The notes: generated by a model from the letters alone, not told the origin. A stretch of 37,961 nt of DNA from Phoronis australis (GCA_002633005.1 NMRA01000092.1:370464-408424), one strand, 5' to 3'; numbered from the stretch's first letter, positions 1-10,415 are shown. Numbers and translations are program-made.

Positions 1-199
1 CCCCCCCTCGGGACAGGATCAAAAATAAAAACTGGAAAAAAATCGCCAGAAAAACGAAATTAGCTACTAAAAATCCCAAAAAATCTTACACGGGAGGAGG
101 GAAACCCTCTCGCGACCTTCCTTCTCCTCGGCGCTACGCGCCTCGGATTGTTTCGAATCCTAAACCCCCCCCCTTACTGAAATCGTAGATCTGCCACTG
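1..199. mobile_element. Terminal part of a DNA transposon (right end at 199)
   Basis: The segment opens with a C-rich run and contains a CTCGGCGCTACGCGCCTCGG hairpin-like stretch near 127-146. It has a second long C run near 165-173 and ends in CTGCCACTG (191-199). The same layout (C-rich patch, 'cggYgctaYgcgc', second C run, then CCGCCACTG) recurs at 24975-25105, and a short relative lies at 5923-6079. The shared terminus (CAGTGGCGGA on the other strand) looks like a terminal inverted repeat of a cut-and-paste family. The left end lies outside the window, and no transposase is visible here. Confidence 0.5.
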
Positions 200-1341
200 G
201 TTCAGTTGCAAACGAATGCACCGAGTCCGAGTCGCCGCACCGCCTCTGTGAATTCACGAACACATTGAAGACAAAGGATAAATCTTCACCCAAATTCACT
301 AATTTCATGGCTTATTTGACGTTTCGCTGTTTCGATCTCGCGTTCACGACGTGTTTTAACATCCGACTTGATTTCTATTGTCCAATTCATACTTGGTTCC
401 TTATATCAGTCTCACCGGGGCGTGGTGTGTATCGCAAACTGTTTGCATACTTACTGTGGACTCCAGGGGAGGCAGCGTGGCCAAGTGTGATAGGTATTCC
501 GCTTTCATTAAAACCGATCAATGTGCTATATTGCTATGAATGTACCTTTTTCAAAAATAAAATTGTGTGGTAAGTTAATGACACATGAATATAAAACATA
601 CAAAACATATTTTTCTAATCTCTGTTCTTTTTCTTTCAGAAATATATACTTTTACTAGTTGACATGCCTTGGATTTTTTTTTCATATACGGATTAGAATG
701 AAGGTCGCTAAATAAGGTTTGAGATAACCTTAACGGTCTAAAATGTGCAATATCTGCCGTAACTCGGAAATAACCCAAAACGGAAGTTGACTTACGTAGT
801 AGATGGTTTCCAAAAGCCTACACATCATTGTGAAATTACATCAACTGTAGTAAGAAAATTATTGAAGTGTGCACTTGGATTTAAAAATTTGTAATAGTTT
901 GCTATGGAAATACTGTGCAAAACAAGATTTATCGGACTTCTTCGACGTCTGTGTGATTAAGGCACGGTTACTAAAGCATCTAGAATATCTTTAATGCAAA
1001 ATATGTCCCCCCATCCCAACAAGAATTTGACCCGGGCACCCTAAGTGTAATTCCATCACTAGTTATTGACAGATGGTCTTTCATTTTTTCTTCAACATTT
1101 TTGCTATGTCTTTCTTTTCCATGCTGCATCCGACCCTACGCCCCTACGCCTATGCCGGTCGTCACGTTTCACCCTAACGCCTTTAAACTATTGGGATAAC
1201 CTTACGCTCCCTGGCCCCTCGCTTCCTACGGCCCTGGCTTTTTGGGATCTGGTGTGTCCTGTTTTGCACACTGGCAAATAACTGAATACAGGCCCACCTC
1301 GCTCGCATTGTCACTAAAGTAGACGGAAAACTGTAAAAATC
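200..1341. other. Non-coding stretch, no gene recognised
   Basis: The reading frames here are short, low in recognisable motifs and broken by AT-rich sequence. The longest open frame (265-573, +) starts at a non-ATG codon and resembles nothing known. The right part may belong to the 3' flank of the minus-strand receptor gene. Confidence 0.5.
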
Positions 1342-1347
1342 TTTAAT
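1342..1347 (-). promoter_or_regulatory. Candidate polyadenylation signal ATTAAA
   Basis: On the minus strand the hexamer ATTAAA lies 77 bases past the stop codon of the receptor gene ending at 1424. No AATAAA is seen nearer. The position suits a short 3' UTR, but ATTAAA is common by chance in AT-rich DNA. Confidence 0.3.
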
Positions 1348-1423
1348 GCTTCAAACCTGAATGTCTCAAGGCGCACCAAAATGGAACGCTACTGTACAGA
1401 CAACGTCCAGTGTTTAACATATC

Positions 1424-3589
1424 TTAGGAGGTCTCTTGGAATGTGACTTCCTCGTCACTGCTTTTATCGTCAAACGTTGCGCTCCAAGCATATATAGTCT
1501 CGAGTGATTTCGATTTTTCAATCTTCACTACCTTGTTTTTCATCTTTTCATCGCAGATCTCAAGAATGAGTCGATACAGCGCCCCTAGTCCAGGACATGC
1601 AACTTCCACATTTTCAAATGTATAAGGTTCGATAGCCTGTAATGACCGCTTTGCGGTGTTAACCTTAATAGTATTCGTCTTTACCACTAACAGGCGTTTC
1701 ATGAAATGCGGAGTCTGCGAGACCGGCCGTGTGATGCACTCCGCCCAGTTACGTGACCTTTGCTCCGATACACCTATGAGCATAAGTGAGGCTACTAAAA
1801 CGTCATGCGTCACTCCAGGTGGTTGTTTTAGTTTTCGTAAGACACCAAATACACGTTTATTAAACTTATTAGCAAGCTTCAATAGCTTTTTGTTTCGCGC
1901 ACGGTTTCGAAAATCCCCTCGATAACTGGTTGCCATTATTTGACGTAGTTTGACTAGATCACATCGATTGATAGCGTCATTAAACTCGTCGTCTTTTTCG
2001 CGTTCCACGGCACTGTGGCACACGTCACTGGCATGTCTTCGCCTTCTCTTTTTCAAGGCTCCTGTTTCGTCTACTTTCCATTGTCTCTGAGCAGGCAACT
2101 CGCCCACCTCCTCAACCATCTCTGCTTTCAGTTCAATTGCTTCTTCTTCGCCAATGCATGCATGTAGATCAAAACTCCTCTCCTCACTGATGGCTAAGAG
2201 CGGAGAGCTGGAGGATGTTGAGGGGGGCTCACAAAGGTCGAAATCGTCAGCCGGGTTTGTTCTCTGTTTTTCCTCGGTAGTTGAGGTCTTTGAAAAAGGA
2301 ACACTGGGTAAGGCCAAGTGTTCGTCGTTTCCGGTTTGTTCTGCGTCTGCTTCAATGGCTTGGCGTTTCTTTCGAACCGATCGTGCATACAAATATATGA
2401 CAAGAATGCATATGCAACAAAATGCTGTTACAACTACTACAATTATCAAAGTCGTGGTTGTCCTACCAATGTTACGTAATCCACATAGAGTACTTGCATT
2501 TGTCCTCCATTCACCTTTGAAGCACTCGAGCAGCTTCCTCGAAGCGTATCCTTTCTTACACGAGTAGGAGCATAAACTGAGTGACCGTCGTGAGCACATG
2601 GCGTCCAAATGAACGCCTTCGATACTGTCCGAACACTTGTTCTCTTGGTCAGTACATCGGTCAGCTGGATCTTTCTGAATGTATTTGATACAAGATGACG
2701 CAGGTGAACTAATCGTTCTGTTCAGAACCTGAATTGTCTCTCCATTTCTTGTTTTAAAAGGAACGTACCCAGCATCTCGAATTGCCAAGCCATAGTAGAA
2801 CTCAGACGTTCGACTTATTGAGGCGATGGGGAAACTTATTGTAAGTTTTCGTGTGCCATCTCGCCCCTTACATGACACAATTTTGGCCAATTGGTGGCGG
2901 TAGCAAACTTCAACGACACTAGACTTTTCCCGATCAGCGTGTAAGATTAAGCACGAGAACAATTTTGCGTCTTCACCATTAGTAAAAAATTCGACTTGAA
3001 TTTTCTTAGTGTTCAATATAAGTGATTTTATTTGACCAATTGCTGTTAAGAAATATACTTTGTTTAATGTAGAGTCAAACAGCATCTCTTTCACGTTAGA
3101 GAATCCGTTAGGTTGAATTTTAATTACAGTCTTTCCTGTTCCATTGTATGCAAATGAGCCCAGTTCGTCCTTTGTAACATAATACACTCGCTTTGATACT
3201 GAATCGTACGACATTCCCAAGATATCCGTATCTAGATCCCACAAGGAGTTGGGTAACCCTCCATTGACTATACGAGACTCCAGGAGTGACTGGGTACCTG
3301 AGTAATTGGTGACGTAAAACATCGAACCATAATCGTGATCGTAGTCAAAGGAGCCTATTTCTGTGGGCTTGGTTGTGAGTATCGTTCCCAAAATCACAAA
3401 GTTTGAAGTAATAAAGTCCATGGAGAAGGCATAAACCGTGTTTATAAATACAGTGCCATTCCATCTCTGCTCTCCTACAATGATGCCGTAGCATTTGCTG
3501 TTTATCCGAGCGTTAACCGGCTCCGGGAACGTAGGTAAAATGCAATGTAAAATAATAGCGAATGATAATAAAATCACATTTTCAAACAT
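1424..3589 (-). CDS. Intronless type I membrane protein: propeller-like ectodomain, CCP module, long cytoplasmic tail
   Basis: A 721-residue protein from one uninterrupted frame. Residues 1-27 form a clear signal peptide (MFENVILLSFAIILHCILP). Residues ~30-300 have repeating beta-rich units with LDL-receptor class B-like phrases (SYDSVSKRVYYVT, FDSTLNKVYFLT) and several N-glycosylation sites (NGT, NYS, NRT), suggesting a beta-propeller. Residues ~300-370 are cysteine-rich and end in a sushi/CCP signature (CSYSCKKGY, then ECFKGEW and a final C). A transmembrane helix rich in I/V spans ~375-400, followed by basic stop-transfer residues (RSVRKKRQ). The ~320-residue cytoplasmic part has an acidic, Ser-rich linker, a KKRRRR patch near 520 and a helical region ~533-626 that faintly recalls a Death-type fold. 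The last assignment is weak. The start is the only upstream ATG that precedes the signal peptide. Role: a cell-surface receptor or adhesion-type protein by architecture; the ligand is unknown. Lack of introns could mean a retrocopy or a naturally intronless gene. The frame is intact, so it is probably functional. Confidence 0.8.
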   Translation of the reverse strand: MFENVILLSFAIILHCILPTFPEPVNARINSKCYGIIVGEQRWNGTVFINTVYAFSMDFITSNFVILGTILTTKPTEIGSFDYDHDYGSMFYVTNYSGTQSLLESRIVNGGLPNSLWDLDTDILGMSYDSVSKRVYYVTKDELGSFAYNGTGKTVIKIQPNGFSNVKEMLFDSTLNKVYFLTAIGQIKSLILNTKKIQVEFFTNGEDAKLFSCLILHADREKSSVVEVCYRHQLAKIVSCKGRDGTRKLTISFPIASISRTSEFYYGLAIRDAGYVPFKTRNGETIQVLNRTISSPASSCIKYIQKDPADRCTDQENKCSDSIEGVHLDAMCSRRSLSLCSYSCKKGYASRKLLECFKGEWRTNASTLCGLRNIGRTTTTLIIVVVVTAFCCICILVIYLYARSVRKKRQAIEADAEQTGNDEHLALPSVPFSKTSTTEEKQRTNPADDFDLCEPPSTSSSSPLLAISEERSFDLHACIGEEEAIELKAEMVEEVGELPAQRQWKVDETGALKKRRRRHASDVCHSAVEREKDDEFNDAINRCDLVKLRQIMATSYRGDFRNRARNKKLLKLANKFNKRVFGVLRKLKQPPGVTHDVLVASLMLIGVSEQRSRNWAECITRPVSQTPHFMKRLLVVKTNTIKVNTAKRSLQAIEPYTFENVEVACPGLGALYRLILEICDEKMKNKVVKIEKSKSLETIYAWSATFDDKSSDEEVTFQETS

Positions 3590-3599
3590 GTATGCCGTA

Positions 3600-4640
3600 A
3601 AACATGACTACGACGGATCTTAATGACATCATTTTATGACGTCGTACAATTTGTGTCATTCTATTGTCTGTTACGGACAATGGCACGCGGAAGGACATCG
3701 AAGATATTGAAATGAACACAAAAAATGCAGGGCAGAGTTGAGAAATTTTAAATGAATATGAGCCGGTCTACGCTGAATCACCCCGTCTACTACGGTTGGA
3801 TAATACGTTAGGTGATAAGATTGGAACTGAAATTGCCTGACCATTGCAGTTAATCAGGCACATAAGCTCAACCGACGGAAATTCTGTGGATTCAATTCTG
3901 ATGTTTCATGTCCAAGTATTGTCTTGCTACAGCTCTTACACGAAGCCACATAGTGTCACCACACAGAGAGTAATGGCACTGCATTCCCATACTTCGGAAT
4001 TCATTGTGTTGGTCTCATGCGTATATTATGGTTTGAACATTTTTCTTAAGAAAACGGTCCAGCAATGAGTCGAAACTGCCGTTGATGTTTAACTACAGCT
4101 TACTTACGCTAATCGATGACGATTTCTGGGTAAAATGAAATGCTTTGTTTAACAATTTTTGAGATACTAAACACTATGTTTGTCAATTAACAGATATCGT
4201 TTACAACTAAGTCTCTTAAATCTTTGAAATGATGCATGTCCGTATCCAAGGGAAGGGGGAATTTGGGATCCACCTTAGCACGTTGTATTTAATTCATATT
4301 ACCTGTACCTGAACATCTACCATTACCTCAATAATGAACTTTAACTAAAAACTACTTTTTGCTGTAAATGATTGTCATCTGACTCATTAAAGATTTCCCA
4401 CAATGCGTTTTTCTTAGTTTTTGAGGTTTCATTTAGCTAATATGAAATGAATACCATAAAATCTAACTAAGTGAGCAATTTTTATGCCAAATAGTTACGG
4501 TTTTTTTATTTTAAAGACAAATTAGTTATTTCCACGTTTCCCGCTAAATGATGTCATGGGTAGAAGACGTTTCATTGGTCACTTGACAATCAATTTCAAT
4601 AGCGGAACATAGCAGATCAGAAGACGAAGACGATCTTGAG
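3600..4640. other. Upstream flank of the receptor gene, nothing recognised
   Basis: AT-rich sequence without convincing coding frames. The part next to 3589 should hold the minus-strand gene's promoter and 5' UTR, but I see no TATA-like box placed clearly enough to call. Confidence 0.4.
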
Positions 4641-4656
4641 CGAGAATTAGACAATT

Positions 4657-4821
4657 ATGATACAGAGAGAGGAGAGAAAGGATACGGGCATCAGTCAAGT
4701 ACTTGGAGAATCAGAAAAGGAATTCTATTTCCCACTTAACGAATTTTCCTCGGCTTTGAGGCAGTGTGATTTCGACCCACTTGCACGTGAAATGCTGCAG
4801 ACATATTTGAGACACAACTAA
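4657..4821 (+). pseudogene. Small acidic coding-like fragment
   Basis: An ATG-started frame of 54 residues (begins MIQREERKDTGISQVLGE, ends LQTYLRHN). Just upstream, another frame carries an acidic run (RSEDEDDLERELDNYDTERG, ~4615-4680) that would join it after one frameshift. The charged, non-random composition suggests an exon or the decayed remains of a longer gene. I do not recognise a family, and no splice sites clearly frame it. Confidence 0.2.
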
Positions 4822-4829
4822 CTGAACCA

Positions 4830-5915
4830 AGGGGTGGTCAATATTCACAAAATAAACACTGACAAAGGCCACAGTAAACCTGGGTTACTCGTATCCACTA
4901 TCGCCATGATGGAATGAGCACGGTCTAAACACAATGCATAAGCTTACGTGTCGTAGCCCTCAATCTGGGCCGGGGCCTGGATTCACTCAACCTCGAATGG
5001 AAACAGTTTTTTAGTTATTTATAAAATTCGCAAATTTACAAGGTGTTCAGTCAGTCATCGTAACGCTGTTTTTGTGTTTGGTCGAAACACGATTCCTTGA
5101 AATATGCCGAACAAAGTGTGGCTACCAACTGAATCGCATGTTCCACACTGACATTCAACACTCTAGTGTGGCGCACAAATCGACGCCATTTTTGTGCAAA
5201 TTTCACGTATTTAGGAAATTTGAACACAAAAGAACGTTCTCAGTCAAGTTGCTGTTACTATAGCACAAACGCACATTTTCATGTCTCGGGAAAAAGCGGC
5301 TCTCCACGGACTTTCCTCACAACTCCTCAATATCGCACTGGTAAAACAACGGCAGAGACGGTCTTCCACCCATTTAGTACAACCCCTATAACAGTAAAAT
5401 ATATGTCTTTTGATTTTGGCTTGTTTTTTAACAACAGGTATACTAAAGGCTATTAAATCTTTTAAGATGTATAATTAATAACATTCTTTTCGCGACACAG
5501 GGTCATTGTGGGAACTCTTTAAAGTGCTCGAGAAAGATAAGGTAATCATAGCAAACCGGGGCAAACTTACGATTTTAGTATTGTCGACTGCTTTTTGGTC
5601 AGCTCAAATTACAAAGAAGACGCATGCGGTAGGTTCATTTCTGTGGGCACGCACGTTATATTTCTCCATTAGGTCCCCAACAGTCTGATACACAGCAATC
5701 AGATGAGCCGCTCTGAAATCCGCCAAAGAGCAAATTTTCTGACAAATATTGTGAGTCAGTCCGATGCCACCAACGACAACAAGAAGCCGTTAACAGACTT
5801 TTTTGAAACAAGATGGGCAGCGCGACACAGTGCCTTTTCTCATTTTCATCAGGTGATGTTTGCATTGTGAAAGCCTTTGAACTCATTGCCCACAGACAGA
5901 CAGCACTATATATGA
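4830..5915. other. Gene-free stretch
   Basis: Only short overlapping frames on both strands (for example 5166-5456 + and 5656-6009 -), none with a recognisable domain or codon bias. No repeats were noticed apart from the element beginning at 5923. Confidence 0.4.
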
Positions 5916-5922
5916 GGAGTAC

Positions 5923-6079
5923 CAGGGGCGGAAATTGAGTTAGCTGGGGCCAGGACAGAGTATCAGCCAGGATTTTGCCTGTTAGACATTCGCACTCTCG
6001 AACTGCCAAATGGAATCTGAGACAATTTTAGGGGGAGGGGCATGGCTCCCTTGCCCCCCCCCCTCTAAATCCGCCACTG
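5923..6079. mobile_element. Small TIR element (~157 bp) of the CAGTGGCGGA family
   Basis: The left end CAGGGGCGGA (5923-5932) is the inverted complement, with one mismatch, of the right end TCCGCCACTG (6070-6079). A long C run precedes the right end, as in the copies ending at 199 and 25105. Flanks GAGTAC and GAGTAT may be an imperfect target duplication. It has no coding capacity, so it is a non-autonomous derivative. Confidence 0.5.
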
Positions 6080-6351
6080 AGTATGCAGAATCCACGGACA
6101 GATGGGGTAATAATTGCAGACAGTAAGCCAGTTTACTGTTATCGACAACCATCTCATTTCTGAGAGACTATGCAGTATCTATCATAGCTAAACAACGGTA
6201 TGAATTAGTGATCAAATCTTGTTTGATTTAAAGGAGAATGCCACCCGATTTAGTTAGTCTTTTTTACCGTCTTTTAAGACGATTAAAATCGGTCTATATC
6301 CACTTCGCCTCTTACACGGTCGAACTCACCTTGCCGTGAGGAAGGTGAGAA

Positions 6352-6684
6352 ATGACGCAGCGACGTCAGTGGTTCGTCTGCAGAGTGAATACCGCTATAC
6401 TGCGGTGCATCGTTCCCACTTGTCCGAACTATGAAGCTGCGAAGAAAGCGGGTATATCGTTTTTTCGACTTCATCGAGAGCCCGAAATGCTTAGAAAGTG
6501 TCTCGCAGTAGGGAAGAATGAAAGATACAATGTTAATAGCAAGTATGAGGCCGTGAAACATCTCCGTGTCTGTGGCAGGCATTTCGTCGACAATGATCTC
6601 TCTGACAAATTCCGGCTTACCAAAGAACTATCCATACATTCCGTTGCCTGTGCATGTTCACGGCGTCTGTCTAGTATTTCTTGA
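6352..6684 (+). CDS. THAP-type zinc-finger protein fragment
   Basis: A 110-residue frame containing a THAP (C2CH) DNA-binding module. Residues ~19-24 give the CxxxxC pair (CIVPTC); FFRLHREPE and a run of basic residues follow; VCGRHFVDND near residue 73 gives the C and H ligands and the HF motif; SDKFRLTKE is the usual trailing segment. THAP domains bind DNA in transposases and in host proteins derived from them. The frame stops about 35 residues after HF without any catalytic domain, and it lies inside a 1.69-kb element with 20-bp inverted ends. It is therefore probably the N-terminal exon or remnant of a transposase rather than a host gene. The ATG at 6352 is placed suitably ~18 residues before the first zinc ligand. 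Confidence 0.65.
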   Translation: MTQRRQWFVCRVNTAILRCIVPTCPNYEAAKKAGISFFRLHREPEMLRKCLAVGKNERYNVNSKYEAVKHLRVCGRHFVDNDLSDKFRLTKELSIHSVACACSRRLSSIS

Positions 6685-6809
6685 TCAGTGTATTCCGGTT
6701 CGAACTGATAGCCTGTGAAACCAAACGATCCGAACCGGCCGTGAAGTCTTCGTCGGATGAGCTCTTGACTAAGTCGGGATTGGCGCCGGGAGAGTTGCCA
6801 CGTAGACAT
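6640..6809 (-). pseudogene. Antisense coding-like segment with GYQFEPEYT motif
   Basis: On the minus strand this frame reads MSTWQLSRRQSRLSQELIRR, then GFTGYQFEPEYTDQEILDRR and further. An aromatic-FEP-acidic phrase followed by a charged helix resembles, from memory, the start of P2X7-C-terminal-like (P2RX7_C) proteins that are multiplied in invertebrate genomes. It runs into the antisense of the THAP ORF after ~60 residues, so only the N-terminal piece can be real. It may be the first exon of a second transposon gene facing the THAP gene. The family call is tentative. Confidence 0.3.
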
Positions 6810-7314
6810 TTATTATTCTGCGTTCTGTTTCAAAATGAATTATTCCCATCCTAACCAATGCCTGTATAAAACTGAAACAAAGTCTGTCTCATTAGATACA
6901 ATTTGTCATGCCTTTGCAGTATTCGTGAGTGCCAAATGTTGAGAAGCCAGCAATGAATAAACCATTGCGTTACCGGCTTTTGATGCCGGCAATAAAAGTA
7001 ATTGACCGGGCACCGAGGCCGTGTGAGCGCATGCTGATTCAGTGTTTGCTGACAGAAAGCTCTTGTGAAACAATTACCCGATTTTATATGCTATGGTCAC
7101 ATGTTAGGGGAACCTTTATTTAAAAATACAAATACATTATTCAAATCATTGTTACTGTACAACCATTACCTTGACGGTCTGTGGAAGGGGAACCCGACTT
7201 CGCGGCCCCCGACAAGCAAGCAGATTTTCAGTTTCGTGGCTCACTATTATAGTCTTTTCGTGACTGGAGGTTTAGTTTCCAACTCAAACTTGTTTATGTT
7301 CGTGCCAGTCCCGG

Positions 7315-7422
7315 CGGCCGTGACGGTCCTGATCGGGTTCCGAGCAACTGGCCGGGATAACGAGTCAGTCCGGCCGCGACGGGCCTGATCGGGTTCCGAG
7401 CCACTGGTCGGGATAACAAGCG
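7315..7422. repeat. 56-bp tandem repeat, two copies
   Basis: CGGCCGTGACGGTCCTGATC at 7315 is repeated with few changes from 7371 (CGGCCGCGACGGGCCTGATC). The shared part continues through GGGTTCCGAGC and GGGATAAC. The unit is GC-rich compared with its surroundings and lies inside the TIR-bounded element. Confidence 0.6.
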
Positions 7423-7934
7423 TTTTGTGTGTTTAGAACTCAAAAAATCACAAGTCTAAACCAAACAGATCTAGGTTCTCCTGTCTGTATTTCACGGAAG
7501 AATACTTCGAATTTATTTCCGAACAGACCCCAAACTCCTGCTCCGGACCTTGGTAAATTGGCCTCAGTGCCGAATTTTTAGGCTATGGTGTGTCCAAATA
7601 CCAATAAATCCGTAACAGCGAAATAAAACAACACGTTTTTTAAGAACGCGTTGTATTTTTATGAGTTTGATATCGAAGTTTGATGATTTATTAGGGTTAA
7701 ACGATGAATTCAACCCATGAACTGACACCAGTAACCCGTGTTGGGAACTGCTGAACAGACAGCGTGTGAAACCAATGACGTCATTGGATAATTTCAACAC
7801 CTCCGTCTGCCGTCAGGTGTCAGGTAACGCAACCGAATGTGCCGTTTTCTAGTAGAATTACTCGATCTAAATTGATACAACAAAATAGGTTGTTTTTGGG
7901 GTGGCATTCTCCTTTAAACATTCAAGATAAAATC

Positions 7935-8100
7935 TCAAAAATCTTGTTACAATTATATTAATTACCGCTTCTTTTTATCCAACTTAATTTTTTTCATGAA
8001 AACAAAAAGTTCTAATTTTTGATACCTTTTTATACAAAAGTGCAACATTTTAAAAACAATTCCTAATGAAGTTTTGGAGAACAGTGCACACACCACAATA
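7935..8100. repeat. Dispersed AT-rich repeat, related to 19380-19560
   Basis: Shared landmarks in the same order and orientation: TTGTTACAAT / CTGTTACAAT, then a TCATGAAAAC / TCAATGAAAAC stretch, then GTGCAACATTTT / GTGGAAATTTTT, AAAACAATTCCTA (both) and TTTTGGAGAACA / TTTTGAAGAACA. The similarity is imperfect, suggesting an old interspersed element. It has no coding content. Confidence 0.35.
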
Positions 8101-8247
8101 TCTGAAAGTTTCAAATAAATCTTCCGCTATTTCCGCTTGGGGCTTAGTGATTGGTCTAGACACAAACCGCAATCACGTGTCTCCACAGTTCGAATCTCTA
8201 TTTTCACCGTATGTTAGACAACCTATCGCTTGCGCAGAGAATCCTAT

Positions 8248-8347
8248 ACTCGTCTCATGGCCAAAACCTCTTGTAAATTACGGCAAGCCTCGAGATTTTG
8301 ACGAATTTTTCAAGAGGTTTTGCCCTTGTCATAAACCTGAGACGAGT
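8248..8347. mobile_element. 100-bp palindromic foldback element
   Basis: ACTCGTCTCATGGCCAAAAC with CTCTTG (8248-8273) is answered by CAAGAGGTTTTG and then GAGACGAGT (8311-8347), giving a hairpin with arms of ~26-37 bases. A half copy of the same sequence lies at 23243-23309, so this is a dispersed family and not a local accident. Confidence 0.55.
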
Positions 8348-8689
8348 GTCGGATTTGTTTTCCCACATGAAACGTAAAAACGATCTTTTTGCCGAAAAAC
8401 TCGACGTGTCTAAAACTTTCAACCACATGACGCAACTTTTGTAAAATTACGCTTGCACAAAGCAAACTTGTAAAGCAAACTCGGTTACTTTTTGTCAATA
8501 GTTGTATTTTAAACTTAGCAATTGTAAATTGCACTCAGCTTCCGTAACAAATGTCCGTAGGAATCTAATAAGTAGTCTTTGAAGTTGCAATATTAAACCT
8601 TAACAAATGTATTAACAGACAGCACTGAATTGACCTTGAGACAGCGCAGCTTATAGACAATCTCACCGCCTTTTTTTGAGTTGGGGTTC

Positions 8690-8860
8690 GTATCTGTTTG
8701 AATGAACGGGGGGTATGAAATTCCCTACTGGGGTTTTGTCACCCGATGAAACGCCCATTCGGAAAATTATGCCGAATAAACCCCCCTGGGCCTTTATTTG
8801 ATGTTACAACTTCTGGTGTCAAGTGTCCAGATAGTGGGGCGTTTATTCGGAAAATTTCCT
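8690..8860. repeat. Short inverted/direct motif cluster 'gggcgtttattcgg'
   Basis: GGGCGTTTATTCGGAAAAT (8837-8855) is echoed by CGCCCATTCGGAAAAT (8753-8768) in direct sense and by CCGAATAAACCCCCC (8771-8785) in inverted sense. This pattern is typical of a decayed MITE. Exact ends cannot be set. Confidence 0.3.
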
Positions 8861-8869
8861 CTTAAAAGC

Positions 8870-9640
8870 CCACTCCCAGTCAACGTTTTGTCACAAATTG
8901 AGTTTTATGGAGCATTTAGTAGCGAACAAGGTGTTGGCGAATTATGCATTTATTAAAATAAAATTTAAAAACATAGTTTTAAGCAAAACAAATGTCAAAG
9001 TCAGCAAAACTATGACTTTCCGTTTACATGCCTTCCTTTTTCGAATTCAAGCGCCCGGGCACGGAATTCTGGTATTGTTTGGTTGGAGCGTGTTTGGTTG
9101 TTGGTATCAGCGTTTTGCAGACAATGAAATGCAAGGCGTATGGATTTCTACTGTGCACTATTTTGTAATATCAAAAAATTACGTACTCGGTTTATTAACC
9201 AGTCGTGTCGTAACACATTCCAGGTCATTTAACCAAATGAGTTTTGCAAGTGATTACCGAACTTTTTGTTCGAGCAGTCACTCGTTCAGTTCCCGAAATC
9301 GTGAAATCGCCATTTTTATATTGCGCACGCTCCAATTTTTACCACGCTCGCTAGGTGATGTGACTTCATGACCTCAATCTTTAAATAGGCTAAAGGAGAG
9401 CCATTGCGGTCTTGTCAGTCAAATGTTCGTTTCTAAAATGCCACCACTATATGTCTTTACTTGACGTTACTTGAATCTGATTGTATTTCAATGAATTATT
9501 GTTTGTATTTGATAAAGATAAATGCTGTTGGTATGACATTTAATAGTCTTTGTGCACATATTTGACATTTTAATGTTTAACAACACGGCAAATGCACGGC
9601 TGGTTCCCGGCAGCACGTGCGCAGAGTGCGGGGACTTTAA
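8870..9640. other. Gene-free stretch
   Basis: Contains one non-ATG-initiated open frame (8898-9371, +, 157 codons) of low complexity rich in F/K/S, with no domain and no matching splice context. I regard it as chance. Confidence 0.35.
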
Positions 9641-9641
9641 C

Positions 9642-10415
9642 CAGAGACCGTAGAGAGGGAGACGTTTCACCTAGCGAAATCCTATTGGACGGCCACTGGC
9701 GGCCATTGTTGTTTCATGGACCGTAGAGACGTCTAGCGGGTGTGTGTGCGAAAAATGGAACATGGCTGATACTCGTGGTCAGTGGTCACACAGACAAGAT
9801 ATTTTATCTGATCATGTTGTTCATATAGATTTCCCATAGATAATACTTCTGAGGTTAGTGCTGTGTCAAGTAACTTCAAAACAAGATACGGCGGCTGCAG
9901 TTCCTAAAAAGAGGATCAAAGGAGCTTTTTGCGCTGCTGCAACAGTCACTTGAAAAATCGGGACTTGCACTTCTCCCCCATGATAAAGACAGGTGAGATA
10001 TACGAGTGATTGGAAGAATTCTTTTTGTGAAAATGCTGCCAGTCAACCATTGATGTTGGCAGAGCGATTTGAACTTGTCTTGCCTTTAAGTTTCAAGGCT
10101 TTATTTAATTACTCAAAGCACAAGTGTGGTAATCAGATACATGGCCGGGATGATGGGTACTTGATTTTATAGCCAGTTACTCCCAATGAATTACCCCGTT
10201 ATTCAGTGGTAGTAACTGGTTCTCAAATGAATCTTGAATGAAGGACCCTCCTATCAAACTATAACCGAAATTGTCCTGCATGTGTTTCATGACTTAGGGC
10301 CTGCTGATAACTTGTGTTTCTATTCTATGAAGTTGGATCTAAATTGTAATTTCTTTCATTTCTTCAATTCATTTTGTGTTTATACATTCAGATCCAAGAG
10401 ATAGGTGATAAACAG
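9642..10415 (+). repeat. Copy A of a diverged tandem duplication
   Basis: It shares ordered landmarks with 11330-11790 at an offset of ~1.69 kb: AGAGACYGTAGA, GGGAGAC, AGCGAAATCC, CCGTAGAGACGTCTAGCG, a GCTGCAGCAACAGT-like end followed by a stop, TGCCAGTCA and a later AGATCYAARAGATA. Copy A has an extra ~30 bases after GGAC (9691-9720). The frame 9886-9955 ends AAVPKKRIKGAFCAAATVT and a stop, paralleling the end of the ORF in copy B. Confidence 0.5.

Larger units (their letters stand above)
6227..7918. mobile_element. TIR-bounded DNA transposon derivative (1.69 kb) containing a THAP ORF
   Basis: The 20-base sequence TTTAAAGGAGAATGCCACCC at 6227-6246 recurs as its perfect reverse complement at 7899-7918. 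Both outer ends contain TTAA/TTTAAA, which could be a TTAA or a 3-bp (TAA/TTA) target duplication. Inside are a THAP-domain ORF (6352-6684, +), a coding-like segment on the opposite strand (6690-6809) and a 56-bp tandem repeat. THAP domains are found in P-element-like transposases and, as I recall, in ISL2EU-type Harbinger relatives, so THAP cargo fits a transposon. No DDE catalytic core remains, so this is an internally deleted copy. The superfamily is unresolved. Confidence 0.6.

Noticed and set aside
1443-2567. Open frames on the plus strand opposite the receptor gene
   Set aside because: They are antisense shadows of a 721-codon frame that has a signal peptide, glycosylation sites and a membrane helix.
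8898-9371. 157-codon open frame
   Set aside because: Begins at a non-standard context, low-complexity composition and no recognisable motif. Probably chance in AT-rich DNA.
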